A DNA stretch of 64,000 bases, taken from contig NZ_AWUN01000001.1 in NCBI RefSeq assembly GCF_000499285.1, positions 372,001-436,000 of the forward strand. Reading direction: 5' to 3'. Every line of letters starts with the position of its first letter. Position 1 is the stretch's first letter. Of the stretch, positions 53,442 through 61,230 are shown piece after piece. The DNA is from Bifidobacterium sp. 7101. Lineage in GTDB: Bacteria > Actinomycetota > Actinomycetes > Actinomycetales > Bifidobacteriaceae. The position numbers and the translations under genes are program-made. The notes under the pieces are model-generated. The model made no database searches and was not told where the DNA came from. It worked only from the letters and a program-made list of their open reading frames with translations.

Positions 53442-54584
53442 ATGACAATAGACCCTGCGACGGCGCAGACAATCGTCGACAATCTCAAGGATGTAATCGA
53501 GTACAATATCAACTTTTTCGACACCGAGGGAACCATGGTGGCCAGCACTGATCCTTCCCGCATAGGCAGCTTCCATGAGGCGGCCCGTCAGGCGGCCGTT
53601 GACTGCCAGACCGTTGCCGTGGATCGTCGGCATCCTTATCAGGGAGCCCGTGACGGGGTCAACGTGCCGGTGGTGCTCAACGATGCGGTGGTGGCGGTCA
53701 TCGGAATCACGGGACCAGTGAACAAGGTGGGCGCTCTGGGCGGGATCATCGAGCGCATGACCGAGCTCATGCTCTGCGCCAACATGGAGCAGATTGCCCG
53801 ATTCAACCGGCGGATCATGACCAGCAATCTGGTCAACCTGCTGACCCTGGAGCACAAGGACGACGAATTGATGAACGCCCTGGCCCTGGCCTTGGACCTG
53901 GATCTGTCTGGCCCGCGGCGGGCTCTGGTCGGCCGGGCGCCAGGTATCCGGCTGGAAAGGCTCAACCAGGATCGGCTCTACGAGAGGCTCTGCCAGACAT
54001 GCCTGTCCTTCGGGGTTCCCCTTTTCGCCGTGAGCCCCAGGGACTTTCGCATCTATGCGCCTCGGATGGAGGATGCCGAGCTCGATGAGTTTGTGACTGC
54101 TCTGCGTCAGGCCCTGGGTAAGGTAGTCGGATCCAAGGTGGTGCTGGGCGCGGGGATGATTCAGGCGGATCCGGGCCAGTACTGGCACAGCTACCGGCAG
54201 GCCTGCGTCGCTGCGCGCTGGGCCGGGTTCACTGCCGATGACCAGCGGTATCGGTACGAGCAGATGGGCGAGGGGCTGCTGATTACCTCACTGCCCACCG
54301 AGCAGTGCCGGGCTTTTGTGGATCAGGTCTTTGCGGGCCTGGAGCCGGATCGCGTCGATCGGTTCGAGAGGGTTTTCAGTGCTTACACAAGCCACAACGG
54401 CAGCATCACCCACGCTGCCCAGGAGCTCTTCATCCACAAGAACACCATGCAGAACCGGCTGGATGCCCTGGCCAGAGAGACAGGCTACAACCCCCGCTGC
54501 CTGAGCGATTATCCCATCCTGGCCACAGCCTTCAAACTCCGCAGATACCTGGCCCACAAGGATGTTCCCGACGAGAGCGCCTAG
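53442..54584 (+). CDS. CdaR-type carbohydrate diacid/glycerate regulator
   Basis: A 380-residue transcription factor. Residues 1-135 match the diacid-recognition domain (ATAQTIVDNLKDVIEYNINFFD, later GVNVPVVLNDAVVAVIGITG). The C-terminus has a PucR-type helix-turn-helix (SITHAAQELFIHKNTMQNRL). The ATG at 53442 follows GGGAGGCG; an earlier in-frame ATG at 53322 lies upstream of the operator-like repeat and is rejected. It is divergent from the permease and glycerate kinase genes, which it probably activates in response to glycerate or a sugar acid. Confidence 0.9.
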   Translation: MTIDPATAQTIVDNLKDVIEYNINFFDTEGTMVASTDPSRIGSFHEAARQAAVDCQTVAVDRRHPYQGARDGVNVPVVLNDAVVAVIGITGPVNKVGALGGIIERMTELMLCANMEQIARFNRRIMTSNLVNLLTLEHKDDELMNALALALDLDLSGPRRALVGRAPGIRLERLNQDRLYERLCQTCLSFGVPLFAVSPRDFRIYAPRMEDAELDEFVTALRQALGKVVGSKVVLGAGMIQADPGQYWHSYRQACVAARWAGFTADDQRYRYEQMGEGLLITSLPTEQCRAFVDQVFAGLEPDRVDRFERVFSAYTSHNGSITHAAQELFIHKNTMQNRLDALARETGYNPRCLSDYPILATAFKLRRYLAHKDVPDESA

Positions 54585-54652
54585 TTGTGTGACCATGCTG
54601 AGACCGCTGACCAGCCTAAAGGGACGAACTGGACCTGGCCAGACTCTGTGCC

Positions 54653-55372
54653 CTAATTCTCTGCCGTCTGATGATCGGCGGAAAGCTGCTTCAGCTCGGC
54701 ACGGACCTTCTGGAGCTTGGCGAAGGCTGTGTTGCGGTCCTGGGTGTTTCGTGCCCGGCCGTGGTCCCCGGTCAGCTTGACCTCCTGGGCCTTGAGCAGG
54801 TCGATGCGCTCGCGGACGGCGAGTCGGTTGTCCAGATCCGTGCCGTCAGTCTGTTCCAGGGTCACCTGGGCACACAGGCTGTCCCAGAGCTGGTCCATAT
54901 CGTTGCCGACCAGGGTCAGGCCGGTCTTATCGGCAGGGCGAGGCCTGCCCAGGTGGAGCGTATGTCTGGTCTCATGACCGGCTTTGGTGGGCAGGGCCCG
55001 GCGGACGGCCGGTGTGCAGACGAGGCCCTCTTCGCCCTGGTGAATGGTGATAAAAACCATGCCTGAGGAGCGCATGGCGGCGATGTGTTCCAACACGTCC
55101 TCCGGCACATCGGGGGTCTTCAGCCCGACGGCCATGACCAGCACCTCATGGCAGTGCGTGCCATCCGTTACAGGGATGGTACCGGGCCGCAGCAGGGCCA
55201 GCATGACGATCTTGTCGACGCTGGTGGAAAAGTGCTGACGCAGTCGTGACGAGACGGGCGGTCGCGTGGTGAAGGCCCTTATGGGCAGTTCGCCCTTGGC
55301 TGCTGGGATGGCGGTGGTGGGCGGCAGACCCAGGGAGAGCGCGGATACGCCTTGGTAGCTTGCGATTGTCAT
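54653..55372 (-). CDS. DUF4391 protein
   Basis: A 239-residue protein from the ATG at 55372 (GAAAGGCCAAGG just upstream). It has the DUF4391 pattern: an N-terminal LPPTTAIPAAKGELPIRAF, then FSTSVDKIVMLALLRPGTI, CHEVLVMAVGLKTPDVP and MVFITIHQG. The C-terminus is a charged coiled coil (ERIDLLKAQEVKL, then KLQKVRAELKQLS). Members usually accompany helicase-type or restriction-like defence genes. None lies beside it here. The frame extends to 55999 but that part overlaps the esterase gene and is rejected. Confidence 0.78.
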   Translation of the reverse strand: MTIASYQGVSALSLGLPPTTAIPAAKGELPIRAFTTRPPVSSRLRQHFSTSVDKIVMLALLRPGTIPVTDGTHCHEVLVMAVGLKTPDVPEDVLEHIAAMRSSGMVFITIHQGEEGLVCTPAVRRALPTKAGHETRHTLHLGRPRPADKTGLTLVGNDMDQLWDSLCAQVTLEQTDGTDLDNRLAVRERIDLLKAQEVKLTGDHGRARNTQDRNTAFAKLQKVRAELKQLSADHQTAEN

Positions 55373-55519
55373 CCTTGGCCTTTCTGTCGCTGTTTCCGTC
55401 ATTCTACCGGCAGCAGCGCGACCAGGGGCAGGAGTGTCCGTTTGCCGGCATTGTATATTAGCTGTAAACCCACAAGACCGGATGCAAAGAGCAGTGCGGG
55501 TTGGAGTTATGAGGGCTGA

Positions 55520-56557
55520 ATGATGAGCAATGATGCAAAGATGACCGTAACCGACGAGGAACGCGAGCTCCTGGAGGGCTGGACCGAGGTCGACGGGGAT
55601 CTGGATGGTTGCAGTCCGGATATTGTTCGGGCCGTTCTGGGCTCCAGGCTGACCTTCGGACGTATGGACGCTCCCCGCTCCCGTCACTGGCAGGTGCCCG
55701 AGGGGGTGGACTGCCTGAACGACATCGCCTATGTGGACGACGGTTTGCGGGCCCACAAGCTGGATCTTTATCTGCCTCATGACGCCCTGCTGCGCAACGG
55801 CAGGGTGACACCGGTCTACATTGACATCCACGGCGGCGGGTTCATGTACGGCTACAAGGAGCTCAACCGGAACTTCTGCACCCACCTGGCCCAGCGCGGC
55901 TTTGCGGTCTTCTCGGTCAACTACCGGCTGGTCCCCAGCACGGACTTCATGGGCCAGCTGGATGACGTGCTGACGGCCCTGACCTGGATCAAGAACCACA
56001 TGGACGAGTATCCAATTTCGCCTGATCGTATCTTTCTAACGGGAGACTCGGCCGGAGGCACCCTGGCCCTTTATGCTCTGGCTGTGGAGTCCGATGACCA
56101 ATTCGCGCAGAGGCTGGGTCTGAAACCTGCTGGGCTGCGGCCCCGTGGCGCTGCTTTGGTCTCAGGGCTTTTCGACCTGACTCCTTATCTATCGGTAAAT
56201 CTGGATGGTTTCCAACCCAGTGGCTCGCCCACCGATGCCTTGACTATGGTTGCTCCATCCTTCTTCGGGAGCTTCGTACAGGCTGGGGGTGACCAAGTGG
56301 CCGACCTGACGACCATGGTTGATATGGTCCACCTGCCGCCGGTATTCCTGAACACCAGCGCCGACGACTTTCTGCAGGGCGACGCTCTGGAGCTGGCCGG
56401 GATTCTGTGCAGGAAGGGTCGAGACTTCGAGCTGCATGACCTGAGGCCGAACCGCCTGCAGACCCTGGGGCACGTCTATCCGGTGGCCATGACCTGGCTG
56501 GAGGAGAGCCAGCAGGCCCTGGACCACATCCACGATTTCTCATACGACCTGATTTGA
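55520..56557 (+). CDS. Hormone-sensitive-lipase-family esterase
   Basis: A 345-residue alpha/beta hydrolase. The oxyanion motif is HGGGFMYG (about 104), and the nucleophile elbow is GDSAGG (Ser about 177). Catalytic Asp and His probably lie in NTSADDFLQG and LGHVYP. No signal peptide, so it is cytosolic. The start could be ATG 55520 or 55523. Substrate not predictable; small acyl esters are typical. It is divergent from the DUF4391 gene. Confidence 0.88.
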   Translation: MMSNDAKMTVTDEERELLEGWTEVDGDLDGCSPDIVRAVLGSRLTFGRMDAPRSRHWQVPEGVDCLNDIAYVDDGLRAHKLDLYLPHDALLRNGRVTPVYIDIHGGGFMYGYKELNRNFCTHLAQRGFAVFSVNYRLVPSTDFMGQLDDVLTALTWIKNHMDEYPISPDRIFLTGDSAGGTLALYALAVESDDQFAQRLGLKPAGLRPRGAALVSGLFDLTPYLSVNLDGFQPSGSPTDALTMVAPSFFGSFVQAGGDQVADLTTMVDMVHLPPVFLNTSADDFLQGDALELAGILCRKGRDFELHDLRPNRLQTLGHVYPVAMTWLEESQQALDHIHDFSYDLI

Positions 56558-56670
56558 GCCCCCGTGCGCGCCCGATTCATCCGTTCGCTGGCTATGATGG
56601 GAAGAGAAAGGTGGGCATCGATGGCGTAAGGCCCCCGGTGTCTGCACCGCCGCTTACAGAGGAGTGATTC

Positions 56671-56874
56671 ATGGACGAGAAGACCTTGGTAGAGAAGCTG
56701 AGCAACCTGGAGACCATCGACCAGCTGGTGGACCTGTCCAAGGAGATCGGCCAGCCCCTGTCATACAACGACGCGGACCAGCTCTTCGGCAGGATCAACC
56801 AGTGCAAGAATGATGTCGCACAGCTGGGCGGCGACACCATCGCCAAGCTGGCCAAGAAGGTCTTCAATATCTGA
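56671..56874 (+). CDS. Leader-peptide-like small protein
   Basis: A 67-residue protein with a strong GAGGAG before its ATG. The first part is acidic and helical (VDLSKEIGQPLSYNDADQLFGRI), resembling Nif11-type bacteriocin leader peptides (LA-E-G-x-LS-x-A). A Gly-Gly (QLGG) at 52-53 is followed by a short cationic amphipathic tail (DTIAKLAKKVFNI). A rho-independent terminator follows at once, so it is a monocistronic gene. No modification enzyme or peptide exporter is encoded nearby, so a bacteriocin role is only an idea; it may be a conserved small protein of another kind. Confidence 0.6.
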   Translation: MDEKTLVEKLSNLETIDQLVDLSKEIGQPLSYNDADQLFGRINQCKNDVAQLGGDTIAKLAKKVFNI

Positions 56875-56905
56875 GGTATCAGAATCTGCAATATCAGATT
56901 CCATA

Positions 56906-56939
56906 AGGGCGGGTCGGCATCCGGTTCCGCCCTCTTTTT
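56906..56939 (+). terminator. Rho-independent terminator of the small-protein gene
   Basis: Arms 56906-56912 (agggcgg) and 56927-56933 (ccgccct) pair over a 14-nt loop and are followed by CTTTTT. A weaker hairpin with GAATCTG/CAGATTC arms lies just before. Confidence 0.85.
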
Positions 56940-56956
56940 ATGTCCGGTTTCCGGTT

Positions 56957-58327
56957 TCATGCCCGGGACCGGGCCTCCTGCTCAATCTGGGCCAGGCTCT
57001 TGCCACGTGTCTCGGGCACCATGACCCAGGCGAACACCAGGGCGCACACATTGATCAGGGCGAAGAGCAGGTAGGTGCCGGTGCCGCCCAGCCGGGCCAG
57101 CAGGGTGGGGAAGACCAGGGAAAGTCCGAAGTTGGTCAGGTTCATGGCCACGTTGGCGTAGCCCATGCCACGGCTCTTGACCTGCTGGGGGAAGATCTCG
57201 GACAGGAGCAGCCAGGTGACCGGGGCCACCAGCCCCTGGACGAAGACGACGTAGATCATCATCATCCCGATCATGATCCAGGCGGCAGTCCGTGACCCGC
57301 TGCCGGGGGCACCGACGAACCGGTAGCAGACCCCGATGGCGGCAAGGAAGACGATGGTGCCTGCAAGTCCCACAGCCAGAATGACGCGGCGGTCGAAGCG
57401 GTCGATCAGTCCCAGCCCTCCGATGGTGGCCGCTATGGCGGAGACCAGGATGACGGGCACGGTGGCGACCATGGACAGGGAGGGGTCGAAGCCCAGGGTG
57501 TCGGTGAAGATGGTCGGCGCGTAGTAGTTGACGATGTTCAGCCCCGTCAGCTGGTTGATCATTGCCACGCCGATGCCCACAATCAGCACCCGCCGGAGCC
57601 AGGGGGCCTTGAAACTGGCGGTCTTTGCGCTCGCAGGCTGCGACAGCTCCTGCATGGTCGCCCGGGCCTCCGCCTGGTCGCGGGTGGACTGAAGGAAGGC
57701 CGCAGCCTGACCCGGTTGGTCCAGGCGAATCAGGTGGTCCGGGCTGTCATGTAGGAAGCAGGCCAGCAGGGCCAGCAGGATGGCCGGTGGCACTAGGGCC
57801 CAGAGCATGGTCCGCCAGTCGGCACCCATCCGGTCCAGGATGGCGTTGACGCTGACCGCCAGCAGTTGCCAGACTACAATCATGACCGAGTTGACCGAAA
57901 CCACCCGACCGCGTTCCGCAGTGCCGACCATATCGGCCAGGTAGATGGGCACGATGGTCGAGGTCATGCCGATGCCAGCCCCAATGATCAATCTTCCCAG
58001 TCCCAGCAGGGCCAGGCTGGGGGCCAGGGCGCTGAGCAGGGCTCCGGGGATGGCCAGCAGGGCACCGGCCAGGATGATGTGCTTGGGGCCGAAGCGGTCG
58101 TTGAACTTGCCAGCCAGGTAGGATCCCAAGGCGGCGCCTATCAGCAGGGCTGAGGTGACCATGCCCTGTTCGCCGGCCGTCAAGTGTCCGCCCGGGCCGG
58201 AGCCCAGGTTCATGCCGACCAGCGCGCCTGAAATGACGGTCAGGGTGTAGCCGTAGAGGCCGCCGGCCAGCACGCCCAGGGCGGTCATCAGTTGCAGATT
58301 GCGCCGCCGTCCTTGCATTGCAGCCAT
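56957..58327 (-). CDS. Sugar-porter MFS transporter
   Basis: A 456-residue transporter with about twelve helices. Sugar-porter signatures are visible: GKFNDRFGPK after helix 2, GRLIIGAGIGMTSTIVPIYLADMV in helices 4-5, the central QLTGLNIVNYYAP, and PETRGKSL at the C-terminus. Probably proton symport of a sugar or polyol. The ATG at 58327 has AAAGGGG upstream. It is divergent from the nucleoside hydrolase gene and convergent with the small-protein gene. Confidence 0.9.
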   Translation of the reverse strand: MAAMQGRRRNLQLMTALGVLAGGLYGYTLTVISGALVGMNLGSGPGGHLTAGEQGMVTSALLIGAALGSYLAGKFNDRFGPKHIILAGALLAIPGALLSALAPSLALLGLGRLIIGAGIGMTSTIVPIYLADMVGTAERGRVVSVNSVMIVVWQLLAVSVNAILDRMGADWRTMLWALVPPAILLALLACFLHDSPDHLIRLDQPGQAAAFLQSTRDQAEARATMQELSQPASAKTASFKAPWLRRVLIVGIGVAMINQLTGLNIVNYYAPTIFTDTLGFDPSLSMVATVPVILVSAIAATIGGLGLIDRFDRRVILAVGLAGTIVFLAAIGVCYRFVGAPGSGSRTAAWIMIGMMMIYVVFVQGLVAPVTWLLLSEIFPQQVKSRGMGYANVAMNLTNFGLSLVFPTLLARLGGTGTYLLFALINVCALVFAWVMVPETRGKSLAQIEQEARSRA

Positions 58328-58635
58328 GGGTTCCCCTTTCGCCAGATCATCCGGGCAGAATCAGAGTAATCATAGGCATCCGGGGGAGTGGCCCGTCGGT
58401 TCGGCTCGCCATGTTGAACCAGGAAAACGCCCGGAGAACCAGCTTCTGGACTCGTTATCTGTGCCCTGTTTGCCGACTACATGGACATTTGAGGACATTG
58501 TCCACGACTTGCGCATGTCATAGGGGAGCGAAACTGCTCAATTTCGCATATGATAAACAAGCATCCACCACAAGGACATCGTGGGTGCATACGGCCATGG
58601 TTCCATACAGCCATGGCAATGAAAGGAAACATTGT
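58328..58635. other. Divergent intergenic region before the nucleoside hydrolase gene
   Basis: No gene is evident in 308 nt. It contains an inverted repeat TGGACA (58482-58487) with TGTCCA (58499-58504), and two direct copies of an atacggCCATGG-like element at about 58588-58616, close to the nucleoside hydrolase start. A TATGAT box lies at about 58549. These may be operator and promoter sites for either divergent gene; none is certain. Confidence 0.45.
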
Positions 58636-59592
58636 ATGCGTAAGCTGATTCTCGATCTGGACACTGGTGTCGACGACACTCTGGCTATCTCCTATGCCCT
58701 GGGCAGCCCCGAAATTGAGCTGATCGGCATAACCGGCACCTATGGCAACGTGCTCCTGGAGCAGGGTATCCGCAACGATCTGGCCATCACTGATCTGCTG
58801 GGCCACCCTGAGGTCAAGGTCTACCCGGGCCTGTCCCACGCCTCCAAGGCGGACTCCTTCGAGGTGCTGCCCGTCTCCGCCTTCATCCACGGAGAGAACG
58901 GCATCGGCGACGTGGCCATCCCCGACTCGGACCGCAAGGCTGAGACGCAGTCGGCCGTGGACTTCATCATCGATGCGGTCAACACCTACGGCAAGGATCT
59001 GGTCTACGTGCCCACGGGCCCCATGACCAACATCGCCGCCGCCCTGGCCAAGGAGCCTGAGATTGCCCAGCGCATCGGCTCCATCGTGCTCATGGGCGGG
59101 GCTCTGACCGTGCCGGGCAATGTGGATGCCTGGCAGGAGGCCAACATCTCACAGGATCCGGACGCGGCCGACGTACTCTTCCGCTCCGGCGCGCCTGTGA
59201 CCATGGTCGGCCTGGACGTGACCCTGCAGACCCTGCTGACCTATAAGGAGACCGCCCGCTGGCGGCAGCTGGGCACTGCGGCAGGCAACTTCCTGGCTGA
59301 CATGACCGACTTCTACATCAAGGCCTACGAGACCACCTCGCCCCACCTGGGTGGTTGCGGCCTGCACGATCCGCTGGCCGTGGGCGTGGCCGTGGATCCG
59401 ACCCTAGTCACCACCCTGCCCATGAACATGAAGGTGGAGACCGAAGGCGCCACCCGTGGGCGCACCATCGGGGACGAGCAACGGCTCAACGACCCGAACA
59501 AGACCATGCGCGTGGCCGTCGGAGTGGACGTGCCCCGCTTCCTGGACGAGTTCATGACCCGCATCACGAAGCTGGCCTCCCAGGCTGACTGA
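58636..59592 (+). CDS. Inosine-uridine-preferring nucleoside hydrolase
   Basis: A 318-residue calcium-dependent nucleoside N-ribohydrolase that releases a base and ribose. The metal motif near the N-terminus is DLDTGVDDT, equivalent to the family DTDPGxDDA with all the aspartates kept. VLMGGAL and GGCGLHDPLAVGVA carry other substrate and metal residues. The ATG at 58636 has GAAAGGAAAC upstream. The MFS gene follows after 51 nt, so the pair is likely a nucleoside salvage operon. Confidence 0.92.
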   Translation: MRKLILDLDTGVDDTLAISYALGSPEIELIGITGTYGNVLLEQGIRNDLAITDLLGHPEVKVYPGLSHASKADSFEVLPVSAFIHGENGIGDVAIPDSDRKAETQSAVDFIIDAVNTYGKDLVYVPTGPMTNIAAALAKEPEIAQRIGSIVLMGGALTVPGNVDAWQEANISQDPDAADVLFRSGAPVTMVGLDVTLQTLLTYKETARWRQLGTAAGNFLADMTDFYIKAYETTSPHLGGCGLHDPLAVGVAVDPTLVTTLPMNMKVETEGATRGRTIGDEQRLNDPNKTMRVAVGVDVPRFLDEFMTRITKLASQAD

Positions 59593-59643
59593 GGTCCGTC
59601 ATCCCCGGCAAGTTCACGCAAGAGAAAGAGAACTGAAGACATC

Positions 59644-61032
59644 ATGTCCGAAAAGCAATCCACCGAGGATTCGACAGCAGTACGATCGCTGATCCTGCTG
59701 CTGATCACCTTCGTCCTGGGTACCCTGTGCCTGCAGGGCTTCAATCTGGTCTTCCAGCAGGTCGGCAAGGATGCCGGCGCTCCCGACCAGGCCTCGTTGA
59801 TCACGGCCCTGCCCAGCATCGTCCTGGGCATCGTCTGCTTCATCTACGGGTCCCTGGGTGACTTCGTATCCCTACGCAAGCTGGTCACCTTTGGCCTGTG
59901 CATACTGTTCGTCGGGTCCATCTACGGATACGTGGCCAACACGATCATGGCCCCCAACATCTGGAATGTGATTGCGGCCCGGCTGCTGCAGACCGCCGGC
60001 GAGCAGGTGGCTGGCTCGGCCTACCTGGTCGTGGCCACCAAGTACCTCAAGCCCTCCCTGAAGGTGATCTTCTTCGGCATCTTCACGGCAGGCTACCAGG
60101 TGTCTGCCGCCATCGGCATCTTCGCCGCCGGTCTGCTCAGCTCCATAGCCTGGCAGTACCTCTTCCTGATTCCCGCGGTCACCATCATCTTCCTGCCCAT
60201 CCTGCTCAAGAGCCTGCCCACCGGCGGCGGCAACGGCGAGAAGGTGGACTGGCTGGGCTTCGTCATCTTCGGACTGGCCACGGCTCTGCTGACCCTCTTC
60301 TTCTCTTACACGGCCTGGTGGCTGCTGGTGGCCTCCGCTGTCTGCTACCTGATCTTCGCCGTGTACATCAGCCGGGCCAAGAGCCCCTTCATCACCCCGG
60401 ACTTCTTCCGCAACAAGCGCTGGCTGATGGGCATCGGGCTGATTCTGATCTTCTACTTCATGAACTACTGCATGTCGCCCATCTTCAACGCCATCGGACG
60501 TGACGTCTACAAGGTGTCGACCACCACGGTCTCCCTGCATGTGGTCTGGGCATTCCTGGTGGCCGCCGTGCTGGGCACGACCTCGGGCGCCATCGTGGAC
60601 AAGATCGGCCGCAAGACCGCCATCATCATCGCCGCCTGCCTGATGATTCTGGGCTTCGCCGGGACGGCTCTGGTGGTCAATTCCGGCCTCCTGGCCCTGA
60701 CGCTGACTGCCTGCGTCTACTATGCCGGGGTCGGACTGATGTATTCGCCCATCGTCTCCACCGTGCTTGACACCCTGCCCCAGGATCAGTCGGGCCGCGG
60801 CGTGGGCATGAACGATCTGGTCATGAACGTCACCGGCTCCATCGGCATCGCCATCATCGGAGGCCTGATGGGCAAGCCCAGCCTGGAGGGCTTCAGCATC
60901 ATGGGCGCCACCGGGCCGGCCGCCAACTACAGCAACCTGCTGCTGATCGGGGCTGCCGTGTCCCTGCTGGGCCTGGTTGTGTATTTGGTCTGCAAGAAGA
61001 CCATCTACGCCACGACTGCCGACCAGCAGTAG
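59644..61032 (+). CDS. MFS transporter, DHA2-like, linked to nucleoside hydrolase
   Basis: A 462-residue protein with about fourteen hydrophobic segments (VRSLILLLITFVLGTLCLQG onward) and MFS loops such as GSLGDFVSLRK and GAIVDKIGRKTA. The C-terminal part (VSTVLDTLPQDQSGRGVGMNDL) is typical of the DHA2 branch. GAAAGAGAA lies near the ATG. Linkage to the nucleoside hydrolase suggests it moves nucleosides or bases, though DHA2 members are mostly exporters. Confidence 0.88.
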   Translation: MSEKQSTEDSTAVRSLILLLITFVLGTLCLQGFNLVFQQVGKDAGAPDQASLITALPSIVLGIVCFIYGSLGDFVSLRKLVTFGLCILFVGSIYGYVANTIMAPNIWNVIAARLLQTAGEQVAGSAYLVVATKYLKPSLKVIFFGIFTAGYQVSAAIGIFAAGLLSSIAWQYLFLIPAVTIIFLPILLKSLPTGGGNGEKVDWLGFVIFGLATALLTLFFSYTAWWLLVASAVCYLIFAVYISRAKSPFITPDFFRNKRWLMGIGLILIFYFMNYCMSPIFNAIGRDVYKVSTTTVSLHVVWAFLVAAVLGTTSGAIVDKIGRKTAIIIAACLMILGFAGTALVVNSGLLALTLTACVYYAGVGLMYSPIVSTVLDTLPQDQSGRGVGMNDLVMNVTGSIGIAIIGGLMGKPSLEGFSIMGATGPAANYSNLLLIGAAVSLLGLVVYLVCKKTIYATTADQQ

Positions 61033-61041
61033 AACAGTTGT

Positions 61042-61102
61042 AGTCGACCGTCCGAGCTGGATAAGAGGAGTCGCTTCCTCTGTTCCGTTCGGGCGGTCGA
61101 CT
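61042..61102. repeat. Long imperfect stem-loop after the MFS gene
   Basis: Arms 61042-61055 (agtcgaccgtccga) and 61089-61102 pair with a single G-U position. A second hairpin (AGAGGA/TCCTCT) nests inside. No T run follows, so it may be a composite terminator or a small repeat element. Confidence 0.5.
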
Positions 61103-61230
61103 GATATGTGTGGTGGGGGCGCGGGAGGGAGTGTCGGCTCTCTTGGGGTTTGGGCCTTAATTGACACGTTTCCTCCCTGCTCCCCTATATGGGCCGGGGC
61201 GGGGGATTGATACGTGCCACCGGCCTTTTC

